From Wolbachia endosymbiont of Pentalonia nigronervosa (lineage in GTDB: Bacteria > Pseudomonadota > Alphaproteobacteria > Rickettsiales > Anaplasmataceae): a stretch of DNA of 38,639 nucleotides. Shown here one piece after another: positions 30,555-38,511 of the stretch. The number at the start of each line of letters is the position of its first letter. Within the stretch, counting starts at the first letter, position 1. The position numbers and the translations under genes were made by a program. The DNA lies in NCBI RefSeq assembly GCF_014534705.1, contig NZ_JACVWV010000001.1:32001-70639 (forward strand), written 5' to 3'. The notes under the pieces are model-generated. The model was not told where the DNA came from. It saw only the letters and a program-made list of their open reading frames with translations, and made no database searches.

Positions 30555-31823
30555 TTAAACTAGCATAGAAACTACTTTATCATAACTTGGCAATGAATTA
30601 ATTTCTCCAATTGCAGCTAGGGTGGTTTTTTCACACTGAGATAGTAATTTCTCTGCTGTTTCTTGTACATCAGCGGCACTTACAGCGCTAATCTTTTCTA
30701 TCAACTCGTGTTTGCTGATATATTTTCCGTAGTTAGCATAATAGTAGCTTAAGGTTTCAGCACGTGAGCTGGTACTTTCACGAGACATTAAAATTTGAGA
30801 TTTGATTCTTTCTTTCACTCTACTCACTTCCTCTGCTTGGAGATCATTTGTGCATAATTTTTTCAACTCTGTTGTTATAGACTGCAGAAGTTTATCTAGA
30901 TTGCTACTGTCTGTGCCAGCAAAGATCGAAAGTATTCCTGTATCCGTGTAGCTAGAATTAAATGAATAAATGGAATAAGCTAAACCTTGCTTTTCTCTTA
31001 CTTCTTGAAACAGGCGTGATGACATGCCGCCACCTAAAATAGAATCAAGTACTTTGAATGTGTAATACTTATCATCATGACAGGACACACCTGGAAGACC
31101 TATTAACAAGTGCACTTGATCTAACTTTCGGTGCTCCAAATATTCACTACCAGTGTAATCAGCGCCTTCATTTTTTTTTAATTCTTTGGAATGAATTTTT
31201 GATAGAGCATCTTTGGTTAATGCAACAATTTCTTCATGCTCAATGTTTCCGGCAACAGCAAGCAACATATTTTCACCAAAGTAATGCTCTCTTGTATAAT
31301 CATTTAGATCTTCTCGAGTGAAAGAGTTTACCGTCTCTTGTGTGCCTAAAATTGACCTACCAAACGACTGGTCCTTATAAGCTGCTTCCATGTATTTATC
31401 AAAAATAATATCACTTGGTGAATCATTAGTTTGAAAAATTTCCTGTATTACAACACCTTTTTCACGCTCTAGTTCATCTTCTGGAAATGTAGAATTCATT
31501 AATATATCTATTAATATATCAATGCCAATTGATAAATCTTTCTTGAGAACTTGTGCGTAATAAGAGGTGCTCTCTCTTCCGGTGCTGGCATTAAACACCC
31601 CACCTATATCATCAAAAGCTTTGGCAATTTCAAACGCAGTTTTGGTTTTTGTGCCTTTGAAAGCCATGTGCTCTAGGAAATGTGACATCCCACTTTGACT
31701 TATGCTTTCGGCTCTGCTGCCGACACCAACTCTGATGTTAAAAGCAACGGAATCTACATCGTGCATATGTTCAGTAATGATACGCAAACCATTATTTAAT
31801 TTTGTTACTTGAGGTATATTCAT
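30555..31823 (-). CDS. M16 family zinc peptidase (mitochondrial processing peptidase-like)
   Basis: A zinc metalloprotease of the pitrilysin clan related to the beta subunit of mitochondrial processing peptidase. Starting at ATG 31823, it has 422 residues. The inverted zinc motif HFLEH is at 48-52, followed by MAFKGTKTKTAFEIAKAF, with the further zinc ligand Glu region in EREKGVVIQEI. The second M16 domain includes DQVHLLIGLPGV and the Gly-rich loop ILGGGMSSRLFQEVREKQGL, then AYSIYSF. A GTG one codon earlier (31826) overlaps the sodB stop by one base and is an alternative start. It is likely co-transcribed with sodB. Confidence 0.93.
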   Translation of the reverse strand: MNIPQVTKLNNGLRIITEHMHDVDSVAFNIRVGVGSRAESISQSGMSHFLEHMAFKGTKTKTAFEIAKAFDDIGGVFNASTGRESTSYYAQVLKKDLSIGIDILIDILMNSTFPEDELEREKGVVIQEIFQTNDSPSDIIFDKYMEAAYKDQSFGRSILGTQETVNSFTREDLNDYTREHYFGENMLLAVAGNIEHEEIVALTKDALSKIHSKELKKNEGADYTGSEYLEHRKLDQVHLLIGLPGVSCHDDKYYTFKVLDSILGGGMSSRLFQEVREKQGLAYSIYSFNSSYTDTGILSIFAGTDSSNLDKLLQSITTELKKLCTNDLQAEEVSRVKERIKSQILMSRESTSSRAETLSYYYANYGKYISKHELIEKISAVSAADVQETAEKLLSQCEKTTLAAIGEINSLPSYDKVVSMLV

Positions 31824-31825
31824 CA

Positions 31826-32422
31826 CTAAACCCGTTTTAAATTTTCTTCAGCAAAATCCCAGTTAATTAAATGGTCAAGAAAGACTTTGATATAGTCAAC
31901 TCTGCGATTTTGGCAATCTAAGTAGTATGCGTGCTCCCACACGTCCATAGTAAGTAACGGTACTTGATTATGGGTTAATGGTAAATCTGCATTTGAAGTT
32001 TTGGTAATCTTTAACTTGTTATTTTCCAATACTAACCATACCCATCCACTACCGAATTGATTGACTCCATGTTCAGAGAACATTTCAGTAAACTTATCAA
32101 AGCCACCCAAATCATCTTTTATTTTCTTTATAATCAAAGTGTCTTCTTTTGGCTGACCACCACCGTTTTTTTTCATTGAGCTCCAATAAAAAGTGTGGTT
32201 CCAAATTTGTGCTGCATTATTAAATATAGGGAGGTCTCCTTGAGCTTTTGTTATTAGCTCTTTAAGTTCCATGTGCTCGTAGTCTTTATCTTTTACCAAC
32301 GTATTGAGTTTATCTAGATATCCTTTGTGGTGCTTGTTATAGTGAAAATCCAAAGTTTTTGCGGATATGTAAGGTTCCAGAGCTTGTTGCTCATATGGAA
32401 GCTCAGGTAAAGTAAAACTCAT
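31826..32422 (-). CDS. sodB: Superoxide dismutase (Fe/Mn family, probably Fe)
   Basis: Detoxifies superoxide in the cytoplasm. It is 198 residues, normal length. Ligand regions are visible: His27 in LDFHYNKHHKGY, the second His in AAQIWNHTFYW, and Asp plus His in MDVWEHAYYLDCQNRRVDYI. AAQ.WNHTFYW and FGSGWVWLV are FeSOD-like. It is the first gene of a pair with the M16 peptidase. TCTCCTTA on the plus strand before 32422 corresponds to an AAGGAG ribosome binding site. Confidence 0.97.
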   Translation of the reverse strand: MSFTLPELPYEQQALEPYISAKTLDFHYNKHHKGYLDKLNTLVKDKDYEHMELKELITKAQGDLPIFNNAAQIWNHTFYWSSMKKNGGGQPKEDTLIIKKIKDDLGGFDKFTEMFSEHGVNQFGSGWVWLVLENNKLKITKTSNADLPLTHNQVPLLTMDVWEHAYYLDCQNRRVDYIKVFLDHLINWDFAEENLKRV

Positions 32423-32491
32423 ACTAATCTCCTTATTTTTAAACTTATTGGAATGGTATGATAATATGCACTTTGATGCAACATGTAAAAT

Positions 32492-33130
32492 CTACAGCAG
32501 TCTTTTAATTACCCATACTCCAAAATAGAATAGAGGGGTGCTACATACGGTAAAGAGGAATTTAAATGAATAGCTGCTGATAATTATTGCTAACATGCGT
32601 TCTATGGGTAAAACATTGAATACGCATAAAATGCTAACAACAATGGACGTATCTATTAGCAAGGAGATAACTGTACTGCCATTATTTCTGAGCCATAAGA
32701 AGTTACCATCGGTTATTTTACGTATCCATAAATATAATTTAATATCAATCAGTTGCGCAATATAACATGCAATAATAGATGCAATAAAGTTGACACTATA
32801 TTTACCAAATACGATATGAAAAACTTCGTTATCAACCTTTGACCATGAAGTAGCATTTAAGCTATCCATTAACATAATAGCTATTGCTATTATTACATTC
32901 ATTACAATAGCGAGCTTGACACAAAACCCTGCTTTTTCTTTGCCATAAAACTCGGCAATTAAGTCTGTTAATAAAAAAGTCAAAGGATATAATATTGCTC
33001 CCACGGATAATTCAAGTGATAAAATGGGTAAAGAAACAAACTTTTGGTATATTAAATTACCAGTCACAATAAGGACTGCAAACAACACACATAGGCAGGT
33101 ATATATTTTTTCATCTGCTGTCATAAGCAA
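32492..33130 (-). CDS. yhhQ: Queuosine precursor transporter (YhhQ/VUT family)
   Basis: 212 residues with about six membrane helices. The family signature lies at about 45-70: GAILYPLTFLLTDLIAEFYG, followed by KEKA. The later helices (FIASIIACYIAQLIDIKLYL; NNGSTVISLLIDTSIVVSIL) match the VUT/YhhQ fold. The family imports queuine or preQ1-type precursors for tRNA modification, plausible for an intracellular bacterium lacking preQ0 synthesis; the exact substrate is an inference. ATG 33130 (MLMTADEK) could be replaced by the ATG two codons later. Confidence 0.85.
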   Translation of the reverse strand: MLMTADEKIYTCLCVLFAVLIVTGNLIYQKFVSLPILSLELSVGAILYPLTFLLTDLIAEFYGKEKAGFCVKLAIVMNVIIAIAIMLMDSLNATSWSKVDNEVFHIVFGKYSVNFIASIIACYIAQLIDIKLYLWIRKITDGNFLWLRNNGSTVISLLIDTSIVVSILCVFNVLPIERMLAIIISSYSFKFLFTVCSTPLFYFGVWVIKRLL

Positions 33131-33257
33131 TTTTGCATCTACAGTGAAATCATTATAGCCTATATAATTAATCCTACAATTGTTTGCTTTTTTATGGTTA
33201 GGAATGCTAAAAGAAGCGTCATCTTTGATTTTGACGAAAATTTTCCCCTAGTGTTTA

Positions 33258-34760
33258 ATGAATTTCAATAAATTCCTTTTTAAATTTGAGACAAACATAC
33301 AGTCTGTTAATATGTTTAAATTAAAACCTAAAAGTAAGTTTATGCTTTCTGTTGGAGAAGAAGGTACAATATTATTATATTTTCAAAATGACACCTTAAA
33401 TAAAAGATACTTTGTGAAGAATAAAAATAGCAATGCAATCGCTGATTTAAAATCATGCCTTGCAGCTGATAAAAAAGCACCTCTGTATTTAACTCTTAAT
33501 CATCAAGAGCAAAGTTACGCATTACAGTCCATTCCTGGTGTCAATAGAATTAGTGCCTATCTATCAATCAAGACAAAAATGGAACATTTTGCTGATAATC
33601 ACGATATAAATTCAGCTTTTCTTATTGAAAAACCAAGTAAATTTGACCAGAATTGGTATTATCTTGTTGTCTTATCAAGGGCAAAACACTTAATAGACTA
33701 TTGGTTGAATGTTTTTATTGAAATAGGCTCAAATTTTAAAGGAATACTAATGTTGCCCATGGAAATGAGTAATATAGCACAAAAGATTTTAGATAAAAAT
33801 TCCAACGACTGGAAAATTATGGTTACTGCAACCAAAACAGGTGGGTATAGACAAGTAGTGATGAAAAATAATAAAATGGTGTTTACACGTCTAATACCTT
33901 TTACTGATGATGAATTACCAGGAATTATTGCAGGTGGAATATATCAGGAAGTACAAAATACTATCCGATCCTTAACTAAATTTGATTTTAAAAGAGATGA
34001 TCTTATTGACCTTTGCATTGTAGTACAGGAAGATATTAAGGCTAGTTTATCAGTTATTAACTTTTCAGAGAGCAGTGTGAGTATGTTTACTCCATATGAG
34101 CTAAGTAAATTGTTAAAATTAGAATTAGCTATAAGTGAAAAGGATAAGTTTTGTGACACTATAATTTTGTTTCATAGTTCTAAAAATAAACCAGTGGCTA
34201 TATTTCATACAAAAGAAACTAAAGAGTTTTATCTATTTAACTCTTTCTATTTAAACTCTCCACGATTTTTTCCATTTTTTATTCTGACTTTAGTTATAGT
34301 CAATGTTTTCTATTTACTGGATTTTTCTTCAAATATTCGTGTTACGAACGATTTGGTGATAAAAGAACAGCTATTAAGCGATCAATTGATAAATTTTAGC
34401 CAGAATTACAGTGTAAAAGAGATGGATGAGGTTTACGATTTTATCAACATAAGTAATATTTTATCAAAAATAGAATACTCTCCTCTTGCACAAATTAAAT
34501 ATGTGGAGAAATTAAAAGTACCTCATGTAGAGCTGAAATCTTTTGAGTGGAGTTATGATGAAATAAAAAATTCTATTATTACAAAATTAAAATTCAACTT
34601 TCAACCTGATAAAAGTATTTTTGATAAATACAAGAAACTGCAAAAGCGCTTAATTAATAATTTCCGCACCCAAACAGTGAGCATTTCTAATTTACCTGCT
34701 ACTTTACCCACTGAGGAACAAAATGTAGGTGTTAATGTTGAAATAGAAGAGGCAATATGA
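33258..34760 (+). CDS. GspL/PilM-PilN-like bitopic membrane protein
   Basis: 500 residues. The N-terminal cytoplasmic part (about 25-325) reads like the actin-like fold of PilM/GspL: FMLSVGEEGTILLYFQ at the start, ILMLPMEMSNIAQKI, and GYRQVVMKNNKMVFTRLIPF followed by IAGGIYQEVQNTIRSL, the order 'nG..lftR.i.... E..RsL' seen in those proteins. One membrane helix follows (335-356, RFFPFFILTLVIVNVFYLL). A periplasmic coiled/PilN-like segment of about 140 residues ends in a low-complexity tail. ATG 33258 has no ribosome binding site; ATG 33312 (MFKLKPKSKF) is a good alternative start. It overlaps the next gene by four bases. The assignment is by fold pattern, not by strong motif. Confidence 0.7.
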   Translation: MNFNKFLFKFETNIQSVNMFKLKPKSKFMLSVGEEGTILLYFQNDTLNKRYFVKNKNSNAIADLKSCLAADKKAPLYLTLNHQEQSYALQSIPGVNRISAYLSIKTKMEHFADNHDINSAFLIEKPSKFDQNWYYLVVLSRAKHLIDYWLNVFIEIGSNFKGILMLPMEMSNIAQKILDKNSNDWKIMVTATKTGGYRQVVMKNNKMVFTRLIPFTDDELPGIIAGGIYQEVQNTIRSLTKFDFKRDDLIDLCIVVQEDIKASLSVINFSESSVSMFTPYELSKLLKLELAISEKDKFCDTIILFHSSKNKPVAIFHTKETKEFYLFNSFYLNSPRFFPFFILTLVIVNVFYLLDFSSNIRVTNDLVIKEQLLSDQLINFSQNYSVKEMDEVYDFINISNILSKIEYSPLAQIKYVEKLKVPHVELKSFEWSYDEIKNSIITKLKFNFQPDKSIFDKYKKLQKRLINNFRTQTVSISNLPATLPTEEQNVGVNVEIEEAI

Positions 34761-35371
34761 CTATTTCTCAACTTAAAAGAAAAGCTTTAATTCAGTTTGC
34801 ATTATACTTTCTGTTATCTGTTGGGCTGACCTTGTTATTAGTGTGTATTATCACTTATAACAAAAAACTCTATGACGAAAATCAAGATGCTATGGATAAA
34901 ATACATTCTATTAGTGTGCAAATTGTCGAAGCTCATGAAAGAGAGGTTACTCTAAATAAACACTTGAGTTTATGGAAAAGACTTGCTTCTTCAAGCTTGC
35001 GTAGTAGTAGATACATTTCTGAACTAAACTTTGAACTCAGTCGGCTATATAAAAAATATTATATATTAAATCCTGGAATATCTATTTCTATACCTGAAAG
35101 GGTTGAAGTTCCCTATGCAAGTAAACATACTAAAATAATTAGGAGTAAGGTAACCTTAAGTTTTAGTTCAATAAGCGACAAGCATATTTTTTTGTTTCTA
35201 CAGTCTATTCCAAGCCTACCTGGTTATGTTATGATTAAGTCTCTTGTCTTGAGTAAGGAAAAGAACATTGATACTATAACTATGAATCAAATCTTGAATG
35301 GTGATATGATAGAAATAGTAAGAGCCAATATAGTTTTTGACTGGTATACTGTATTAAAAAATGAGGATTAA
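34757..35371 (+). CDS. PilO/GspM-like single-pass membrane protein
   Basis: 204 residues. A short cytoplasmic N-terminus (MTISQLKRKALIQ) leads into one membrane helix (14-34, FALYFLLSVGLTLLLVCIIT) and a coiled coil (about 35-95). A C-terminal alpha/beta domain (about 105-200: SKVTLSFSSISDKHIFLFLQ; VMIKSLVLSKEKNIDTITMN) resembles the ferredoxin-like fold of PilO/GspM. It starts inside the stop of the GspL-like gene (ATGA) after AGAGG and overlaps the following gene by 11 bases. Topology and order, rather than sequence identity, support the call. Confidence 0.65.
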   Translation: MTISQLKRKALIQFALYFLLSVGLTLLLVCIITYNKKLYDENQDAMDKIHSISVQIVEAHEREVTLNKHLSLWKRLASSSLRSSRYISELNFELSRLYKKYYILNPGISISIPERVEVPYASKHTKIIRSKVTLSFSSISDKHIFLFLQSIPSLPGYVMIKSLVLSKEKNIDTITMNQILNGDMIEIVRANIVFDWYTVLKNED

Positions 35372-36176
35372 ATTACTTTTTATTTTTGTATCATTATCCC
35401 TTAAGTTTGATGCGTATTGCAGCTGTGAAGATATTGCAGAAAATATAGGAATTTGTAAAGAATACTCTTGTTTGCAGCCTATTGGTAATGAGAATTATAT
35501 CAAGCATAAAATATTGGGACTGAATAGTGAAAACTTATGTGTATATGTGGAGAAACAAGGTAACGATGAGATGATTTGCTACCACTCTAATCATGGGATG
35601 CAGATGGAGAAAAAATATTTTGAAAATGTTTTTAAAACCGGAAATCAAGAAACAGATGATTTTACTGATGTGGTACATTTACGTGCAAAAGAATGTTTCT
35701 TTATAAGTGACTACAAGCTAGACTATATGGATCAAAACAATATCATGAAAGAAGCGGTAGATAATGACTTTGGAATTTTATCACAGTATGATGATATAAA
35801 AAGTATATTTTTTGATGAAGTTTCGGTTAATAGAATTATTTCTAAGATGGAAAAGTTTAATTTAAAATCTTCGACAACTATAAAGGAGCAAGTAGTAGAT
35901 GATTTTAATTGTCAGGTAGTGAGACTAGATGCAATTGTACATTTTTCTGCTGATGTATGGAAAATATGGGTAAATGGGAAGTTGTTTATAAATACTAAGG
36001 ACTTAAAAGTACAGTCAGTAAATGAAGATCATGTAGTTTTTGTTTGGACTGTAGATCGAAAAACATTAAAGAAACAAACTAGTGATTCTCAGAACATATC
36101 TTTTGGTAATAACAGTATAAAATTTACGCTTTATCCAAAACAAAAATTTGATTTGGAGAGTTTATCTATAAAATAA
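35361..36176 (+). CDS. Exported cysteine-rich protein, possible PilP/GspC-type partner
   Basis: 271 residues. The N-terminus MRIKLLFIFVSLSLKFDAYC is a signal peptide (cleavage near 18-22); the mature protein should be periplasmic. It holds eight Cys in all (20, 22, 32, 37, 60, 73, 112, 184), mostly in the first 112 residues, so disulfides are likely. Residues about 199-229 (VWKIWVNGKLF ... DLKVQSVNEDHVVFVW) resemble the small beta domain of PilP/GspB/GspC proteins ('..VNG....... v..I..d.V.l'). It is the last gene of the overlapping three-gene operon. I do not recognise the N-terminal half. Confidence 0.65.
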   Translation: MRIKLLFIFVSLSLKFDAYCSCEDIAENIGICKEYSCLQPIGNENYIKHKILGLNSENLCVYVEKQGNDEMICYHSNHGMQMEKKYFENVFKTGNQETDDFTDVVHLRAKECFFISDYKLDYMDQNNIMKEAVDNDFGILSQYDDIKSIFFDEVSVNRIISKMEKFNLKSSTTIKEQVVDDFNCQVVRLDAIVHFSADVWKIWVNGKLFINTKDLKVQSVNEDHVVFVWTVDRKTLKKQTSDSQNISFGNNSIKFTLYPKQKFDLESLSIK

Positions 36177-36188
36177 ATTAAAATATAT

Positions 36189-36262
36189 GCGCTTGTAGCT
36201 CAGTTGGATAGAGCGTTGCCCTCCGGAGGCAAAAGTCGTGGGTTCGAATCCCTCCAAGCGCA
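36189..36262 (+). tRNA. tRNA-Arg (anticodon CCG)
   Basis: The acceptor GCGCTTG (36189-36195) pairs with CAAGCGC (36255-36261), with discriminator A36262. The stem TTGCC/GGCAA encloses CTCCGGA with anticodon CCG, reading CGG. The T arm GGGTTCGAATCCC is canonical. CCA is not encoded. The 149 bases to trkH hold only a 31-codon frame (36267-36362) without a ribosome binding site. Confidence 0.95.
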
Positions 36263-36411
36263 CGCGATGGATTTTTTTCAAAATTCTTTTATTATAGGAA
36301 ATTTTAGAAGCAGTGCAACTGTGGCGGAAGAAGTGAAATTACCATCAAAAATGGAGTTTTGAAAGAGGTATATTAATAAACCCAATTGAAAAGTAACTTA
36401 AAGGAGATAAG

Positions 36412-37896
36412 ATGCAACATTTACAAACTCTACGTTCAATTATATTTATTATAGGAATATTTTTACTATTGTTTGGTTTAACAATGGTTATTCCAATGGT
36501 TGTTAACTTTGATCGTGAGTGGAAAATTTTTAGTACTGGAATTATAATCACCTGCACGTTTGGTACACTTTTTACCTTATTAGGCAAAGTAAATAAGCTG
36601 CATGGCATATCGGTAGTCTTTATAGCCACTAGTTGCATTTGGATTGTTTTATCTCTGTTTGCAGCTATTCCATTCTACCTTAGTAATTTTAGTTATGTTG
36701 ATTCATTATTCGAAGCAATATCGGGTATTACAACGACTGGAGCAACTATACTTAACAATGTTGAAACACAATCACCAGGGATACTGCTATGGAGAGCAAT
36801 GTTACATAGTATAGGTGGCCTTGGTATTATAACAACAGGAATTGCAATTTTTCCAATGTTCAAAATTTTTAGCTTAAATAATTTACTTTATTCGGAATAT
36901 TCAGATGCTGTAAAAAAAAGACTGCCACATATACGAAGCGTGGTGATTTATATCATGATAATATATTATAGCCTGATTTTGTTATGCATATTTTCCTATT
37001 ATTTGGCTGGTATGTCACTGTTCGATTCTGTGTGTCATGGAATGTCTACTGTATCAACTGGTGGTTTTGCTAACTATAATGATTCCATAGGGCACTATAA
37101 CAATCCTATATTGGAAGTTATAACGATTGTCTTTATGATTTTAGGCTCTCTACCTTTTCTCAGTTACTTAAAAATCATAAAACGCTTGGATATTTATCAT
37201 GATGAACAGGTCTCTTATTTTATTGGAATCACTCTTGTCTCATTTTTATTTGCTGCTCTTTGGTTATATGGAAACGTTGATCTGGAAGTATCAAAATCAT
37301 TCAGGTACAGCACTTTCACAATTACGTCTTTAGTAACATCCACTGGCTATACAGTTTGCGATTATGTGGGTTGGGGATTTATTTCAGTTTTGACTTTTTT
37401 CCTAACCTTTATCGGCGGATGTTGTGGTTCTGCAAGTGGTGGTATAAAAATCTTCCGTTTAATAGTGATTTTAAAATCCATCAAGAATTACTTTCATAAT
37501 ATATTAAATTCAAATACAAATAATAAGATAAAATTCAATAACCAAATCTTAAAGAGCAGTGAAGTCCACTCTGTTTTTATGTTTTTTGCAATTTACATAT
37601 TAACATTCACTATTGCATCGATAGTAATGTCTTATTTTAGTAATGCTGATTTTGTCACTAGCATAAGTTCGGTTTCTGCTATGCTAACGAATGCTGGTCC
37701 AGGATTTAGTAATTTAGTAGGACCTTTAGGTAATTACTCTTCTTTTAGCGATAAGGTAAAATTATTTTTATCCTTGTTAATGCTACTTGGTAGACTAGAA
37801 ATATTGCCAATTTATTTCTGCATATCTCAGTTAATATTAAAAATTGCCTGCCATAAAGGGTTGTCAAGCAAGCAATTAAAGGATATCAGTAGCTAA
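36412..37896 (+). CDS. trkH: Trk-type potassium uptake protein TrkH
   Basis: A K+ translocating subunit in the inner membrane, working with the cytoplasmic TrkA (not in the window). It is 494 residues with about ten membrane helices and four pore-loop repeats, whose filter motifs are visible: SGITTTGATIL, GMSTVSTGGFANY, LVTSTGYTVCDY and AMLTNAGPGFSN. GGCCGSASGGIKIFRL, a conserved cytoplasmic loop, is also present. ATG 36412 follows the near-consensus AAAGGAG (seven bases spacing), the strongest ribosome binding site seen in the window. It is flanked by tRNA-Arg and tRNA-Val. Confidence 0.96.
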   Translation: MQHLQTLRSIIFIIGIFLLLFGLTMVIPMVVNFDREWKIFSTGIIITCTFGTLFTLLGKVNKLHGISVVFIATSCIWIVLSLFAAIPFYLSNFSYVDSLFEAISGITTTGATILNNVETQSPGILLWRAMLHSIGGLGIITTGIAIFPMFKIFSLNNLLYSEYSDAVKKRLPHIRSVVIYIMIIYYSLILLCIFSYYLAGMSLFDSVCHGMSTVSTGGFANYNDSIGHYNNPILEVITIVFMILGSLPFLSYLKIIKRLDIYHDEQVSYFIGITLVSFLFAALWLYGNVDLEVSKSFRYSTFTITSLVTSTGYTVCDYVGWGFISVLTFFLTFIGGCCGSASGGIKIFRLIVILKSIKNYFHNILNSNTNNKIKFNNQILKSSEVHSVFMFFAIYILTFTIASIVMSYFSNADFVTSISSVSAMLTNAGPGFSNLVGPLGNYSSFSDKVKLFLSLLMLLGRLEILPIYFCISQLILKIACHKGLSSKQLKDISS

Positions 37897-37950
37897 ATTT
37901 CTACTTTTTGTTTACAGTGATAATATAAAACTATAGAATTAAAATTAGAA

Positions 37951-38023
37951 GGGCGATTAGCTCAGCTGGTAGAGCATCTCGTTTACACCGAGGAGGTCGG
38001 CAGTTCAAGTCTGTCATCGCCCA
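37951..38023 (+). tRNA. tRNA-Val (anticodon TAC)
   Basis: The acceptor GGGCGAT (37951-37957) pairs with ATCGCCC (38016-38022), with discriminator A38023. The anticodon stem TCTCG/CGAGG, closed by one T-G pair, surrounds TTTACAC with anticodon TAC. D and T arms are canonical. CCA is not encoded. Confidence 0.95.
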
Positions 38024-38244
38024 TTCTTCGCAATATTAGGTTTTTTTTCTAAATTTGGAGATGTGGTAAATTCTGTGCAGTTCCAGAGAGTGATGGTATC
38101 ATCATTTAAGGAGTCATTATGGGACCATACAGAACCTGCAATTAAAAAAAGTGGCAAAATGCTCTTCAGAGAAAGTACATGTTAATCATTTGCGTATTAC
38201 AATACGTTATTAATAACTTTACAAATCAATATAAAATTATAGTA

Positions 38245-38269
38245 TTTTGTAATATTAAATATTACAAAA
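38245..38269. promoter_or_regulatory. Perfect 12-bp palindrome overlapping a ribosome binding site
   Basis: TTTTGTAATATT (38245-38256) and its exact complement (38258-38269) flank one A. The right arm runs into AAAAGG, the ribosome binding site of the following 71-codon gene. It could be an operator for a dimeric regulator or an RNA hairpin masking the ribosome binding site. The remaining 38024-38244 stretch shows no gene apart from an eight-codon frame at 38119 behind AAGGAG. Confidence 0.55.
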
Positions 38270-38278
38270 GGTAGATAT

Positions 38279-38494
38279 ATGAGTAAAAAATACAAAGGTG
38301 ATTTAGCGTTGGAAGCAGCATCTGCAGCAGGGGCTCTTATTGGTCTTGGCTTAAATTTTACAGTTTTGTCACCTTTAGTGATAGGTGGTATTGTGAGTTT
38401 TTCATCTATAACAATGTTTCTTGTATTAGTATCATGTTTGTTAGAAGATGTCTTGAAAAGAAATGAAAAGATAAATATACTAAAGCAAATGTAG
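38279..38494 (+). CDS. Small hypothetical membrane protein
   Basis: 71 residues: a charged N-terminus (MSKKYKGDLALEA), one or two hydrophobic segments (about 12-55, with AAGALIGLGLNFTVLSPLVI and ITMFLVLVSCLL), and a charged C-terminus (EDVLKRNEKINILKQM). AAAAGG lies eight bases before the ATG, and the palindrome at 38245-38269 overlaps it. I recognise no family. It ends 17 bases before the transposase start, so the insertion may have changed its 3' end. Confidence 0.6.
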   Translation: MSKKYKGDLALEAASAAGALIGLGLNFTVLSPLVIGGIVSFSSITMFLVLVSCLLEDVLKRNEKINILKQM

Positions 38495-38511
38495 AATTAA
38501 GAGGTAAAAAA

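Noticed and set aside
36267..36362. 31-codon frame between tRNA-Arg and trkH
   Set aside because: No ribosome binding site, no recognisable family, and it begins five bases after the tRNA; likely chance.
38119..38145. Eight-codon frame behind a strong AAGGAG
   Set aside because: It is too short to support; the ribosome binding site may be a relic of a lost gene, but no further coding signal follows.
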